DNA of 64,000 bases from Desulfoluna spongiiphila (GTDB lineage: Bacteria > Desulfobacterota > Desulfobacteria > Desulfobacterales > Desulfolunaceae), in the NCBI RefSeq assembly GCF_900101345.1, contig NZ_FMUX01000006.1:1-64000 (forward strand), given 5' to 3'. Positions within the stretch are counted from its first letter, which is position 1. Every line of letters starts with the position of its first letter. The translations under genes and the position numbers were made by a program. The notes under the pieces were generated by a model. The model did not search any database. It was not told the origin of the DNA and saw only the letters and a list, made by a program, of their open reading frames with translations. Shown one piece after another: positions 43,667 to 54,073 of this stretch.

Positions 43667-44590
43667 ATGTTAAATTTGTTCAGTCGATTCGTGTCATTCC
43701 TGCCATTGTCCGTTGCCATGGCCTTTGGCCGTGCCTTCGGGTGGATCTGGTTCCATGTTATTCCCATTCGAAGAAAAGAGGCCCTGCACAACATCAACCG
43801 TGCCATGGGAAGGGACCTGACCAAACGGGAGCAGCGGATCATCATCCGGGAGCTGTTCTCGAATTTTGCCATGTATATCATGGAGATCCTCCGCATCCCC
43901 CATATGACCGTTGCCGAGAACAAAAAACTGGTGCAGATCGACGGCTGGGAGCATGTGGATGCCGCCCTTGCCCGCGGCAAGGGGGTTCTTCTGGTTGCCA
44001 CGCACATCGACAACGTGGACTTGGGGGGATGCTCCATGGCCATGAGGGGCGCGCCCATTGCGGTGGTGGTCAAAGAGATGAGCAAATCCGCAGAAAAGTT
44101 CATTTCAAGCGTGCGGAAGAACACCGGTGTCATCATCATCAACCGCAAAGGGACCAAGAATTACATCAAGGAGCTGCTGGCTGAAAACAAAATCGTTACC
44201 CTGGTCATCGACCAGCACCTTGCGCAGCATCGCTCCATCGTGTGTGATTTTTTCGGGCAACTGGCTGCAACCACACCGGCCCCGGCACGGTTTGCCTTTG
44301 AAACCGGAGCCACCATCATCCCTGCGGTGATCAACCGCAAGGCCAAAGCAGGGCATCACCATGTCAGGGTCTCTCCGGCCTTTGAACTGGAGACGCCGTA
44401 TGAGGATGAAGACCTCAACATACGCCACAACACCGAGCGCCTGAACCGCATCGCCGAAGACTGGATCCGGCAGGCGCCCAACCAGTGGTGGTGGTTCCAC
44501 AGGCGCTGGAAGGTCCAGGACAGCCCCGAAGGGTGGGATATTCCCGACAGTCTTTTAAAACAGGTCGCCGCAGCATCCGATGACCGGTAA
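43667..44590 (+). CDS. Lysophospholipid/lipid A acyltransferase (LpxL/HtrB family)
   Basis: 307 residues with an N-terminal membrane-associated helix (about 5-30). The catalytic HX4D/E motif is ATHIDNVDLGG (H and D, near residue 110-115); the following motifs VVVKEMSKSAEKFISSVRKN in part and VIDQHLAQHRSIVCDFFG fit the lipid A biosynthesis acyltransferase family. It adds a secondary acyl chain to lipid A precursors or a similar lipid on the inner membrane's cytoplasmic face. The HX4D form replaces the more common HX4E. A terminator follows. The 100 bases before the ATG have no better start. Confidence 0.88.
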   Translation: MLNLFSRFVSFLPLSVAMAFGRAFGWIWFHVIPIRRKEALHNINRAMGRDLTKREQRIIIRELFSNFAMYIMEILRIPHMTVAENKKLVQIDGWEHVDAALARGKGVLLVATHIDNVDLGGCSMAMRGAPIAVVVKEMSKSAEKFISSVRKNTGVIIINRKGTKNYIKELLAENKIVTLVIDQHLAQHRSIVCDFFGQLAATTPAPARFAFETGATIIPAVINRKAKAGHHHVRVSPAFELETPYEDEDLNIRHNTERLNRIAEDWIRQAPNQWWWFHRRWKVQDSPEGWDIPDSLLKQVAAASDDR

Positions 44591-44652
44591 GCCTTTTCAT
44601 GCTTTGATCCATCCGTTTTGAGCAGCAAGGCATGGGCCTTGTTCTGCAACAC

Positions 44653-44690
44653 AAAAGCCGCACTCCCGAAAAGGGGATGCGGCTTTTGTG
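44653..44690 (+). terminator. Intrinsic terminator after acyltransferase gene
   Basis: AAAAGCCGCA-ctcccgaaaagggga-TGCGGCTTTT with inner CTCCC/GGGGA pairing; bidirectional A/T flanks. Confidence 0.88.
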
Positions 44691-45307
44691 TGTTGGGGCG
44701 TCACCATTCAGGTCCGCTTTCCATGGCTATGCTTACGCAAAAAATAAATGTCCAAGTTCCGTAAGAATGTCGCTGTGACCCGAGTTCCGAGGGTTAAAGC
44801 ACTGCGGTAAATTGCTCCTGTCAAAGTTTTGGGCCCCAGCCTTTCTGTTATTTATGTTCCTTGCGCGGTAGTTATATTGATTGCTTTTCTCGCCTTGCTC
44901 GACTCTTGTTTGTGATGCCCTGGTGCATCCCCTATGCATTTTTGCATCAACTGCTTATCTCTTCTGAATTAAAAGTTATTTATTCCGTTTTTATTGTTTT
45001 GTGATGCCGTGCTGCATCTGCAGCAGTCCCCCTTGTCGCATGTGAAAGCCGTATTTGCTCGTTAGCAGGCGCTGCCGTGTGTTTGGGTTTGCTTGGCTGT
45101 TGGAGGAGACACAGGGCTGATTTTACTCATTAGCCAAAAAAAAGCGCACAATGGCACGGTCTTTGGACATATCCACAGGACGTTGTTTTTTTGCGTGCTG
45201 ATAAGCGGCGAAGAGAAAAATGGTCCGGTTGGGCTGTATGTTTTTTTTTGCCGGGTCGTTTACGCCAAAATGCGGGCACCTGAGACTTTATGAAAGGTAA
45301 ATGAGCC
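44691..45307. other. 617-base leader/intergenic region before chemoreceptor gene
   Basis: No gene seen. Contains two near-identical 16-base sites, GATGCCCTGGTGCATC (44914-44929) and GATGCCGTGCTGCATC (45003-45018), 89 bases apart, with a further TATGCATTTTTGCATC between them. These may be regulator sites for the chemoreceptor. Confidence 0.5.
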
Positions 45308-47296
45308 ATGATCAATGCGACACTCAACAAAAAGATCAGTTTTGCTGTTCTTCCCATCGTTTTATTGTGCCTGCTTCTTTTCGGGGGGACAACCTATATC
45401 TATATGAGCAATGTGATACGGGTGGACCTGTCCGACAATATCCTTAAAACCGTATCGGAAAAATCAACGGTGGTGGATGTGTGGATTAAAACGCACCTTC
45501 TGGAGACCGAGTCCATTGCCCAGACACCCCAGGCAAAAAACATCAACAAGGGTTTTGATGAGATCGATGCCTTGAACCGCAATCGGTATGTCTATCTGAA
45601 GAAAGCCTACCCGAACGACTATTCGGATATCTACTCGGCGAACAGCAAGGGCGTGTACCATACCATTCAGGAGAGCAAAGAGGACCACTCCCTCACCAGT
45701 TTTGTCGGCAATGTATCGAGCAGGGGATATTTTAAATCCCTGATGGCAGGGGGGCCGGCCCTGGTCACACCGCCCCTGGTCTCCAAAACAACGGGCAAAG
45801 CCACGATTTTTATGGTGGCACCCATCACGGACGATAAGGGCGCTCCGCAGGGGCTTGTGGGGGCGGGGATCCAGTTGAACTTTGTGTCTGAGACCATCAA
45901 GGCGTTGGGACTGACGGGGAAAAGCTACGGGATTGTGCTGGCCCAGGACGGCACCGTCATCGTCCACCCGGATGCCTCCCTTGTCATGAAGAAAAAGCTC
46001 AGTGAGGTTGACGATGGGCGTGTTGGCGGGCTTGATGCGTATATGAAGGGCCACAGCTCCGGCATCTATGATTTCACGGACAACGGCGAGAAAAAAATTG
46101 CCTTCTTTTCCAAGGTGCCGACCACGGGGTGGACCATCGCAACGGTGATCGACGAAGGCGAGCTGCACGCCAGGATATATACCTTGAGAAATGTGCTGCT
46201 CGGGTTGACGCTAGCAACCATCGTGCTCATCGGCACGGTGATTTTTCTTGTCACTAACTCCATCTCTAAGCCGGTCCGGCAGGTTGTTGCAGGCCTCCGG
46301 GATATTGCCGAAGGGGAGGGCGACCTGACCATGCGCCTGATGGTGGACAGCAAAGACGAAGTGGGTGAGATGGCCAGGTGGTTTAACCTGTTCATGGAAA
46401 AACTTCAGCTCATCATCACCGATATCGGGGCCAACAGCACAAAGGTCGACCACTCGTCAGACACCTTGATTGAGATTTCAAGCGAGCTCGCCTCCGGCGC
46501 GGACAATACGGCAGGTCGTGCCGATGCCCTGTCGGTTGCCGCAAGCGACATGAGCGAGAACCTCACCAATATCGTCGTGGCCATTGAAGAGTCCTCATCC
46601 AATACGTCCATGGTGGCATCCGCCGCAGAAGAGATGAGCGTGACCATCCATGAGATCGTTGAGAACACAGGTAAAGCCAGGGGGATTTCCGATGAGGCGG
46701 TGCTGCAGTCGAAAAACGCGTCTGAAAAAATGGAGGATTTGCGGGCGGCCGCCCAGGAGATCGGGCAGGTAACGGAAACCATTTCAGAAATTTCGGAGCA
46801 GACCAACCTCCTTGCCCTCAACGCCACCATAGAGGCGGCCCGAGCCGGTGAGGCCGGAAAGGGGTTTGCCGTGGTGGCCAACGAGATCAAAGAGCTCGCC
46901 GGGCAGACCGCCGAGGCCACGGAGGGCATAAAAAAACAGATCGAAACCATGCAGGGCACGACATCGGAAACCGCAGGGGAAATCGATCAGATTGCCCAGA
47001 TCATCAAGCGCGTCAACGAGATCGTGGCGACAATCACCCTGTCGGTGGACGAACAGTCAACGGCTACAAAGGACATCGCCAACAATATCTCCTTTGTCTC
47101 CCAGGGGATTGCCGCCATCAATGAGAATGTGGCCCAGAGCTCGTCCGTCTCCCGGACCATCACGGAGGACATTTCCCAGATCAACAGGGAAGCCGGAGAC
47201 ATCGCCGACTCCAACGCCCGTCTGAGCTCCCATGCGGAACAGCTTCGGGAGATGGCCGCACAGGTCAACAGCATTGTCGGGCGGTTCAAGGTGTAG
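45308..47296 (+). CDS. Methyl-accepting chemotaxis protein with dCache sensor
   Basis: 662 residues: helix 9-31, periplasmic double-Cache domain (about 35-285; [19 protein letters not shown] and [18 protein letters not shown]), helix about 295-317, HAMP (about 318-370) and a long cytoplasmic signalling hairpin whose tip reads [20 protein letters not shown]. It senses a small ligand outside the inner membrane and controls CheA. No CheR-docking pentapeptide is at the C-terminus (VGRFKV end). The gene stands alone, with repeats after its 3' end. SD is AAGGTAAATGAGCC before ATG 45308. Confidence 0.95.
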   Translation: MINATLNKKISFAVLPIVLLCLLLFGGTTYIYMSNVIRVDLSDNILKTVSEKSTVVDVWIKTHLLETESIAQTPQAKNINKGFDEIDALNRNRYVYLKKAYPNDYSDIYSANSKGVYHTIQESKEDHSLTSFVGNVSSRGYFKSLMAGGPALVTPPLVSKTTGKATIFMVAPITDDKGAPQGLVGAGIQLNFVSETIKALGLTGKSYGIVLAQDGTVIVHPDASLVMKKKLSEVDDGRVGGLDAYMKGHSSGIYDFTDNGEKKIAFFSKVPTTGWTIATVIDEGELHARIYTLRNVLLGLTLATIVLIGTVIFLVTNSISKPVRQVVAGLRDIAEGEGDLTMRLMVDSKDEVGEMARWFNLFMEKLQLIITDIGANSTKVDHSSDTLIEISSELASGADNTAGRADALSVAASDMSENLTNIVVAIEESSSNTSMVASAAEEMSVTIHEIVENTGKARGISDEAVLQSKNASEKMEDLRAAAQEIGQVTETISEISEQTNLLALNATIEAARAGEAGKGFAVVANEIKELAGQTAEATEGIKKQIETMQGTTSETAGEIDQIAQIIKRVNEIVATITLSVDEQSTATKDIANNISFVSQGIAAINENVAQSSSVSRTITEDISQINREAGDIADSNARLSSHAEQLREMAAQVNSIVGRFKV

Positions 47297-47307
47297 GGGC
47301 TCACGCA

Positions 47308-47545
47308 AAAAACGTATTCGCAACCTGCTCTCAAGGTGGCACACCTCGCCGCCGGAGGCAGCCAAGTTCAAGAAGCCTCCGGCGGCCCTGCCGGGGGCCA
47401 AACTTTTGAAAAGTTTGATAAACAGGCTTTAAACAGCATCACGGTTTTACGTCAAACCAAAGGCGTATGTGATTTGGCCCGAGGAACGAGGGACAAAACG
47501 CATACGCAACCTGCTTTCAAGGTGGCACACCTTGCCGCCGGAGGC
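47308..47545 (-). repeat. Truncated module A followed by full B-A composite element
   Basis: 47308-47360 is the right part of a module A (CGTATTCGCAACCTGC, AAGGTGGCACACCT, GCCGCCGGAGGC). A complete composite of 171 bp follows at 47375-47545: module B (GCCTCCGGCGGCCCTGCCGG, AAACTTTTGAAAAGTTTG) then module A with stem GCGTATG/CATACGC. Between two converging genes. Confidence 0.88.
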
Positions 47546-47649
47546 ACCTTTTTGGTTTTTACTCTGAGCCCTCTTGCCCCTGTTGTTCATCCGGCTTTAA
47601 CCAGAGAAGGCTTTTTGAGGTAAGACACACGTGGCCTGTCTGGAGTCCT

Positions 47650-48651
47650 TTACTCATATGAAACGGATGCGGTGGACTCGATCACTTCGCCTGTGTCTAT
47701 CCAGCGTTTCCAGGTGGTGATATCCCCCTGGCGGGGCCAGAAGGAGGGGCGCTTGAGCTGCGTGGGCACGATGGTCGAGTCGTCCCCGAAAAAGGTGTCC
47801 AACCGGTGTTGGGTGAGGCCCTGAACCCGGTCCATGCGGGCATATGAAACCCAGCAGGTATCGAACAGGCAGCCGCCCAGGTCGGTGGCTCCGAAATCCG
47901 TGCCGCACATCTCTGTTGCGACAAACCTGCAATCGGTAAAGGTGACCCCCTCAAGGCAGGTGTCCCTGAAGGATCCCCCTGTGAAGGTGCAGCTGTTATA
48001 GGTTGCTCCGCCCATGGGGCAGTCGCTTAAGTCAACGTTGTCAAAACGGCAGCCGGTAAATGTGCAGTCCGTAAGGGTTGATTCATTGAGCCTGACCGAA
48101 TCAAAGTGGCAGTCGCTGAATACCGCTCCACAGAAAACAGACCCCGTCATCCTGGATTCGTTAAACGTCACGGAGCTGAGTTTCAGCTCCGGGAGGCAGA
48201 TCCCTTTGAGGTTGGGGCGAAGAAAGGTTTTGGTGTAAACGTGTTCAAAGTAGAACCGGGCCAGAGTGAAGGCGCAGTGACGCTCACCGGCAAGTGCGTC
48301 CGGCAGCATGGACACAGGAACAAAGGTATAGCAGCCTGTGTAGTCAACCTGAAACGCTGGATCAGCGGATTCAAAATCAAGATCAAAGTAATCCTCCAGG
48401 TAATCGGCGCTTTGAAAGGCCGGGGACGTTTTCAGGTAGGTTCCCATGGCTTTGAAAAGCCCTGCATCACCGGAGTCGATGTCCAGCCCGGTAATCATCC
48501 CGACACAGGCCTCAAGGGTGTTGAGATCGGCAATGACCGTGCCGGGTTCCCGCGTGGAAAGCATCTCAAGGTACGTCGCCGCGTCTGCTGTTTTTTCGTT
48601 TCGAGCAACTCCCCCGTCTGCGAATTTTTTTGAATATTCGTGGGCGTCCAT
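47650..48651 (-). CDS. Pentapeptide-repeat protein
   Basis: 333 residues. The first ~140 are not repetitive and rich in acidic residues. From about 145 to 265 the sequence runs in five-residue periodicity with F/L at the centre of each unit (NLKGICLPELKLSSV, CTFTGCRFDNVDLSD, TDFGATDLGG), predicting a right-handed beta-helix. The end, LTQHRLDTFFGDDSTIVPTQ and RPSFWP, matches a cap often seen after such repeats. No signal peptide. Pentapeptide proteins act as scaffolds, DNA mimics or secretion-tip adaptors; role here unknown. Starts 11 bases after the stop of the unknown gene upstream, hence a two-gene unit flanked by repeats. Confidence 0.82.
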   Translation of the reverse strand: MDAHEYSKKFADGGVARNEKTADAATYLEMLSTREPGTVIADLNTLEACVGMITGLDIDSGDAGLFKAMGTYLKTSPAFQSADYLEDYFDLDFESADPAFQVDYTGCYTFVPVSMLPDALAGERHCAFTLARFYFEHVYTKTFLRPNLKGICLPELKLSSVTFNESRMTGSVFCGAVFSDCHFDSVRLNESTLTDCTFTGCRFDNVDLSDCPMGGATYNSCTFTGGSFRDTCLEGVTFTDCRFVATEMCGTDFGATDLGGCLFDTCWVSYARMDRVQGLTQHRLDTFFGDDSTIVPTQLKRPSFWPRQGDITTWKRWIDTGEVIESTASVSYE

Positions 48652-48662
48652 GGCTGTGGTCC

Positions 48663-49370
48663 TTAAAAGCTGCTGTAGTCGAAGTTGTTTTCCTGCCAGT
48701 CATCCAGGGAGTCAAACCACATCTCATGGCTGGTAAAGGAGAACTCATCAGAGCAGAGGTATTTCAGGTTGTGATATGCGTCGGGAACATCGCTTAAAAA
48801 ACAGTCGATGCCGAGGTCGCTCCATTTTTTGCAGACTGATTTATGGACCATGACCATTTCATCGAACTCTTTGAGTTCAAGATAGATAAAGGGCCTCTCG
48901 GATTCAGGCATTTTTTCAAACCGCTTGATTGCGCGGTCAACAGGAAGCGGTTTGCAAAATGAGATATAGTGGTAACCCGGGTGCGTCTTGCCTGTGGGGT
49001 CCGCCAACACGGCAGTCCCTTTGGTCGTGCCCATTTTTCTGGAAAGGGTGAGTACCGACATGGCTGCCTCGGATACCACAAGGGTTTTGTCCCCAAAGGC
49101 AAAGCTGACTTCGGGCAGCCTGAAGGTCCTGCCTTTCAGGTAGGGTTCCAGGTCCACCTCGGATCCTCCTGCGTACCCCGTGAACTCAAGGGTTTCCCCC
49201 TCCCCGAAGACCTGCATGTAGTCCGAGTCTCTCTCAACGTCTTGTGTTCGGCACCATTCAAAATGGCTGTATGAAAGCCCCACACCCTCTTCCGTGTCTA
49301 TGGAAATTTCAATGCTCGGAATAATAAGCGGTATGTATTCGTCCAGGAGGGTCTTTTGGTGTGTATTCAT
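48663..49370 (-). CDS. Unknown protein paired with pentapeptide-repeat protein
   Basis: 235 residues, soluble, acidic, no signal peptide or membrane span. The C-terminal half (YHYISFCKPLPVDRAIKRF...RPFIYLELKEFDEMVMVHKSV) has the strand-helix layout of small immunity-type proteins (Imm11/Imm43-like), with a terminal W-rich tail (MWFDSLDDWQENN). That similarity is weak and not proof. Base composition is lower in GC than its neighbours. It and the pentapeptide gene lie between repeats at 47308-47545 and 49489-49701, so acquisition as a cassette is plausible. No toxin gene is visible nearby. Confidence 0.7.
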   Translation of the reverse strand: MNTHQKTLLDEYIPLIIPSIEISIDTEEGVGLSYSHFEWCRTQDVERDSDYMQVFGEGETLEFTGYAGGSEVDLEPYLKGRTFRLPEVSFAFGDKTLVVSEAAMSVLTLSRKMGTTKGTAVLADPTGKTHPGYHYISFCKPLPVDRAIKRFEKMPESERPFIYLELKEFDEMVMVHKSVCKKWSDLGIDCFLSDVPDAYHNLKYLCSDEFSFTSHEMWFDSLDDWQENNFDYSSF

Positions 49371-49488
49371 ATTTTTACTTGTTCAGCCTTTGCTATCTTT
49401 TACCCAGTAAGCCTGCTTATGAGTTTCGGTTTTTAGACAAATCAGCACAACGATATATAGTGGTAGAAAGTATAAGGAAAGATATTTA

Positions 49489-49701
49489 GTAACGACTCAG
49501 CTCCCAAAAAAGCCTCCGGCGGCAAGGTGTGCCACCTATAAAGCAGGTAGCAGATGCGCTTTGTCCATTCGTTCCTCGGGGCAAACCACATCCGCCTTTA
49601 AAAAGGCATTCATTCAAGCGCATTTTTTGGAACATATTTGCTGAATTTTTTAAAAGTTTAGCCCCCGGAAGGGCCGCCGGAGGCATAGGCAAAATCGTTA
49701 C
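49489..49701 (+). repeat. Composite A-B element with GTAAC/GTTAC outer ends, 213 bp
   Basis: GTAACGACTCAGCTCCC at the left, GCCTCCGGCGGCAAGGTGTG opening module A at 49512, module B ending CCGCCGGAGGC at 49684 and AAAATCGTTAC as right tip. Ten bases from the 3' end of the M20 gene. Confidence 0.83.
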
Positions 49702-49710
49702 GATTTTTCG

Positions 49711-51042
49711 TCATAAGGGGTCTTGATCCACCGTTCGTGTTTCCAGTGTCGTTTCCAGAAAACCCAGGTACTGCGCCTTGGTCAACCGTGGGGAAAAGCC
49801 GTCGATGATGGCTTTTCCCTTTTTTGCGCCGTCCCGGAGCAGGTCGATGAGGGTGCCGGCCAGGGCTTTGGCGGGGAAGAGGTAGGCGGCTTCCGGGTCG
49901 GAGACGCTGAACTCCCGGGTGTGGATGTTGCCTGTGACCCCTCCGGTGAAGGGGTGGAGGCAGGGGATGAGGTGGGAGAGGTCCCCCATGTCAAAGGAGC
50001 CTGCGAACTCGGCCCCTTCGATGACGCGGGGCCCGCAGAACGGCAGGGCGTTTTCTTTAAAGAGGGCGTCGAGTTCGGGGACCGTGAGAAGGGGCAGGTA
50101 GCCTGGCATGCTGTGGATGGTGGATGAGGCCCCCACGGCCATGGCACCGGCCTGGATGGCCCGGTCCACTTTTTTTGAAGCGTCCTGCATGCCCTGGATG
50201 GTGCGGCCCCTGACAAAGCTCTCCATGCGCACGTCGGCGGGGACGACGTTGACGGCATCGCCTCCCTTGGTGAGGATGGGGTGGACGCGGATGTGGTCCT
50301 CGTCCCGGAAGGTCTCCCGCTGGGCGTGGATGTTCATCATGGCCAGCATGGCGGCGTTGAGGGCATTGACCCCGTCATGGGGGGCGGCACCCGCGTGGGC
50401 TTCTTTGCCCGTGAACCGGATCTCCTTGCCGATGAACCCGTTGCCCGTGGCTCCGATGACCGCGGCAGGTCCGGGGCCCAGGTCCAGGGCATGGGCCATC
50501 ATGGCGATATCGGTGGTGTCGAAAAATCCTTTGGCAATGAGCTCCTGTTTGCCTCCGTACCAGGTGATTTTTCCCTCCTGCTTCAGGCGGGCCCGGAAGG
50601 CCATCTCCACGAACTCTTCTGCGGGGACGGCCATGAAGTTGACGGTGCCGTCAAGGTGATCAAAGGCCCCTGCGGCGGAAAGGCCCAGGGCCACCCCTGC
50701 CATGGCCGCCACCTGGATGTGGTGGCCGCAGGCGTGGACGGCCCCGGTATCGGGGTCGGCGTCGGGGTGTTCGGGGCAGACGATGGCATCGAGCTCTCCC
50801 AGCACAGAAACTACGGGGCCGGGGGAAACACGTGTCGGGCGCGCCGCAACACCGGTGACGGCGATGTTTTTTTCCACGTCAAAGCCGAGCCCTGTGAAGA
50901 GTTCCGCCACCTGTTCCGTGGCAAAATGCTCCCTGTAGCCCAGTTCCGGTCGGGCATAGAGGCTCTCTCCCAGTGCGATGATGGTCTCTTTTTCAGCGTC
51001 GATGGCCTCGAACACGGCGTGCTTGAGGGGGTCGCGGGGCAT
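49711..51042 (-). CDS. M20-family amidohydrolase (AbgB-like)
   Basis: 443 residues. Metal ligands: HACGHH around 113-118 (canonical HxCGHD in this branch), the catalytic Glu in AVPAEEFVEMAF, and a dimerisation domain at about 190-310 (FTGKEAHAGAAPHDGVNALNA). It hydrolyses an N-acylated amino acid or p-aminobenzoyl-glutamate-like amide in the cytoplasm. The closest pattern I recall is AbgB/aminobenzoyl-glutamate hydrolase subunit B, but no AbgA or transporter lies beside it. GGAGAGAG before ATG 51042 excludes the longer frame to 51084. Confidence 0.86.
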   Translation of the reverse strand: MPRDPLKHAVFEAIDAEKETIIALGESLYARPELGYREHFATEQVAELFTGLGFDVEKNIAVTGVAARPTRVSPGPVVSVLGELDAIVCPEHPDADPDTGAVHACGHHIQVAAMAGVALGLSAAGAFDHLDGTVNFMAVPAEEFVEMAFRARLKQEGKITWYGGKQELIAKGFFDTTDIAMMAHALDLGPGPAAVIGATGNGFIGKEIRFTGKEAHAGAAPHDGVNALNAAMLAMMNIHAQRETFRDEDHIRVHPILTKGGDAVNVVPADVRMESFVRGRTIQGMQDASKKVDRAIQAGAMAVGASSTIHSMPGYLPLLTVPELDALFKENALPFCGPRVIEGAEFAGSFDMGDLSHLIPCLHPFTGGVTGNIHTREFSVSDPEAAYLFPAKALAGTLIDLLRDGAKKGKAIIDGFSPRLTKAQYLGFLETTLETRTVDQDPL

Positions 51043-51235
51043 GGCTCTCTCCTTTTCCGGGGGTGTGTGGGCGGTTTTCTTCAACTCTTACCATCTGGGC
51101 CGGAACAGTGGAATGAAAAAATAGGGGCGGGCTGCGGGCATCCTCCCGGAACGTAAAGGGATTTGTTGCCCGGCGGGGTGGAAAAAAGGTGTGCCCCCCA
51201 GCCCTTACGGCAGCCGGGGGAGCACAGAAGGGGGA

Positions 51236-54073
51236 TCAACTGATTTTAAAGGGCGCGGTCATGCGGGTGAGTTCAGCGGTGAGGGTCTCCAGGTCGGAGA
51301 CGCGCTTCCGTGTCGTTCGGCTGCCCGCGTCGATGTTGCCCGCCGCGGAATGGACGCCCGCGATGTCCCGGGTGATCTCCTCGGCGGCCTGGGAGGAACC
51401 TGCAATTCCTTCGTTCACCTCATCGATTCCCTGGGAGGCCTGGTTGATGTTTTCAGCGATTTCCCCGGTGGCGATGGATTGTTCTTCAATGGCCGTGGCA
51501 ATGGATCCCACGGTTTCATGGATCGTTTCGATGACCCGGGTGACCCCTTGGATCTCTGCGATGGTGGCCGAGGACGACCCCTGGACTTCGTCGATGCGCT
51601 CTTTGATCTGCTGGGTGGCCCCTGCGGTCTGGCTTGCCAGGTCCTTGATCTCGTTGGCCACCACGGCAAACCCCTTGCCGGATTCCCCTGCCCGGGCCGC
51701 CTCAATGGTGGCGTTGAGGGCCAGCAGGTTGATCTGCTCGGAGATCTCAGCGATGACATCGGTAACCTGGCTGATGTTGTCGGCGGCGGTGGCAAGATCG
51801 CCGATGCGCACAGAAGAGCTTTTGGCCCTGGCAACGGCGTCGTCGGAAGTGGACCGGGCCTCTTCCGATCGCCTGGCCACTTCGGTGATGGTGCTGTTGA
51901 GTTGCTCCGTTGCCGTGGCAACAGAGCCGATGTTGGCCGTGGACTGCTCCATGGCGGCGGCCACCTGGGAGAGGCTGGTGCTGAGCTCTTCGGCGGCCCC
52001 GGCAACGGTGGAGGATTTGTCGTTGGTGCTGGCCGCATCCCGTGTGGTTTCATCCGAGATCTCAGCAAGGGTTGTGGCGGTGGTCTGGAGGACGCCCACA
52101 CCGTCGATGACCTGTCCGATCATCGTCCGGAGAGACTCGGAGGTGCCGTTGAGACCCTGGATGAGATGGCCGACCTCGTCGTTTCTGTCGATCTCCAAAG
52201 CGGTGCTGAAGTCGCCTGCCGCAAGGGTCTCGGCATAGGAGGCGGCACCAGCCACGGGGCGCGCAATGGAGCGAGCCAGCAGGGTGCCCGCCAGGACGAC
52301 CAGGCCCGTGGCCACGGCTGCGATGAGAAGGGCCATGCGTTTCATGCCGGTGACGGCTGCAAGGGCTTCGGATTCGTCCATCTCCGCGATGATGGTCCAG
52401 GTGATGTCCCCTAAGGATACCGGGGTCCAGGCGGACAGGACCGGGTTGCCGTTGTAATCCTCAATGATGCGGGTATCCGAGTTCCCGGAGAGGGCCTGGG
52501 TAACCGCTTCGGTTTTGACGCGGCCCTGGATGGGGTTTTCGAAGGATGCTTTGACAGAGTGGGTCTCGGGTGCCAGGCGGGAGTCGGATCGCATGAGGTA
52601 GTCCCGGCCCACCAGGTAGGTCTCGCCGCTTTGTCCCAGCCCCTCTTTTTGCTGCATGATGCTGTTGAGGCGGTCGATGGAGAGCTGGAGGGCCACCACC
52701 ATCTCCACCTTGCCGTCGTGGACCACGGGCTGGGCGATGAAGCCGGCGGGTTCGTTGTTGCTGGGGGCATAGGGCGAAAAATCCTCCATGGCGAACCGGC
52801 TTTCATCAATGACTTTCCGGGTCAGGCGTCCCAGGCCGCTGTCCGCATAGGGGCCCGTAAGGATGTTGGTGTCAAAATCGGCTTCATGGGTCACAGAGTA
52901 AAAGATGTGGCCCTTCGGGTGGATGAGAAAGAGGTCATAATATCCGTACTCCTTTGTGAAACGGGCGTAAAAGTCGTCATTGCCCTCCTCGGTCCTTGGG
53001 GTGATGGCCTCCTCCAGATTGATCTTGGTGATGCATCCCCATGTCAGGCCGGGGATACTCAAGGGGTCAGCCGCCACCATGACGAGGTTGCCGTTGGAAT
53101 CGGTGTAGATGTTGCGTTCGCTTTGTCCCTCCATGATTGAGCGGATGTACGGGGTGTCGATGGGGGCGCCGATGACATACGCCCCGTCTCCCATGGTGAG
53201 CATGTCGCTGCGAAAGGATGTCTCATCACCTTTGCGGCCCACGAGGTAGGTCTCTCCGGTGTTGCCCATGCCGCTTTGTTTCTGCACGATGGCGTTGATG
53301 GCGCCGTGGGGAATCTGAAGGGCCACGACCCCTGCGATGTCCCCGTCTGCGTTGCGGATGGGGGCGCCCATGAACGCGGTCTGGGCCCCGTTGCTGGGCG
53401 TGTAGGGGGCAAAGTCGCTGATGGATGGCTTTTCGCTTTTTATCACCTGGCGGTAGAGCCGGGAGAGCCCCTCGTCCCGGTGGGGGCCAGTGAGGAGGCT
53501 GGTGCCCAGGTCCGGCTCGTTTTCCACGGAGAAAAGAACGTGACCGTTTTGGGCATCGATGAGAAAAAGGTCGCTGTACCCCCGGTGGCGGGAGAACTCG
53601 GTAAGGGGGGCGGCCACGCGGTTTCGGATGGATTGGTAGGCCCGGCTGTCCACGGGAAACGCTGCCTGGGGATCCACGCCCTGGTTCATGCCGTAGGAGA
53701 TGAAGCTGAAAAGGGCCCGGCTGATGTCATTGCTGGTGGATAAGATGGCGATATCTTCGTTGACGCCTTTGAAATACGACTCAATCCAGGCGCATTTTAA
53801 CTCTTGGATGCTGTTGAGCTTGCCAAGGGCTGCCTGGTAATTGGTGTCCACCACACCCAGCAGCGTCTGCATGTGGTTTTGCTTTTCCGTCCAGTAGGAG
53901 TCCACCTGCTTCTTTTTGACGGACCGCAGGCTGGTGAGCTGGCCGAAGGCCTGGCTTGAAAGGGCGGTGCTTGATCGTTCGGTCAGAACGTAGGTTACGA
54001 TGAGAAGGGGGATGACGCCCACCAGCAGAAAAATGGAGATAAGTTTGGGCCCAAGCTTGATATTTTTCAGCAT
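51236..54073 (-). CDS. Large chemoreceptor with duplicated sensor domain
   Basis: 945 residues: membrane helix 7-30, two homologous periplasmic sensor repeats (about 75-340 and 345-540), second helix near 580-600, HAMP, and the signalling hairpin with tip [20 protein letters not shown]. The repeats share [20 protein letters not shown] versus [19 protein letters not shown], then [15 protein letters not shown] versus [15 protein letters not shown], then [12 protein letters not shown] versus [12 protein letters not shown], so the sensor arose by tandem duplication. It is roughly 280 residues longer than a standard receptor. ATG 54073 gives a normal N-terminal helix after GGAGAG; the longer frame to 54100 adds only nine residues. 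Confidence 0.93.
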   Translation of the reverse strand: MLKNIKLGPKLISIFLLVGVIPLLIVTYVLTERSSTALSSQAFGQLTSLRSVKKKQVDSYWTEKQNHMQTLLGVVDTNYQAALGKLNSIQELKCAWIESYFKGVNEDIAILSTSNDISRALFSFISYGMNQGVDPQAAFPVDSRAYQSIRNRVAAPLTEFSRHRGYSDLFLIDAQNGHVLFSVENEPDLGTSLLTGPHRDEGLSRLYRQVIKSEKPSISDFAPYTPSNGAQTAFMGAPIRNADGDIAGVVALQIPHGAINAIVQKQSGMGNTGETYLVGRKGDETSFRSDMLTMGDGAYVIGAPIDTPYIRSIMEGQSERNIYTDSNGNLVMVAADPLSIPGLTWGCITKINLEEAITPRTEEGNDDFYARFTKEYGYYDLFLIHPKGHIFYSVTHEADFDTNILTGPYADSGLGRLTRKVIDESRFAMEDFSPYAPSNNEPAGFIAQPVVHDGKVEMVVALQLSIDRLNSIMQQKEGLGQSGETYLVGRDYLMRSDSRLAPETHSVKASFENPIQGRVKTEAVTQALSGNSDTRIIEDYNGNPVLSAWTPVSLGDITWTIIAEMDESEALAAVTGMKRMALLIAAVATGLVVLAGTLLARSIARPVAGAASYAETLAAGDFSTALEIDRNDEVGHLIQGLNGTSESLRTMIGQVIDGVGVLQTTATTLAEISDETTRDAASTNDKSSTVAGAAEELSTSLSQVAAAMEQSTANIGSVATATEQLNSTITEVARRSEEARSTSDDAVARAKSSSVRIGDLATAADNISQVTDVIAEISEQINLLALNATIEAARAGESGKGFAVVANEIKDLASQTAGATQQIKERIDEVQGSSSATIAEIQGVTRVIETIHETVGSIATAIEEQSIATGEIAENINQASQGIDEVNEGIAGSSQAAEEITRDIAGVHSAAGNIDAGSRTTRKRVSDLETLTAELTRMTAPFKIS

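Noticed and set aside
44914-45018. CRISPR repeats
   Set aside because: Only two 16-base sites with 73-base gap; no array.
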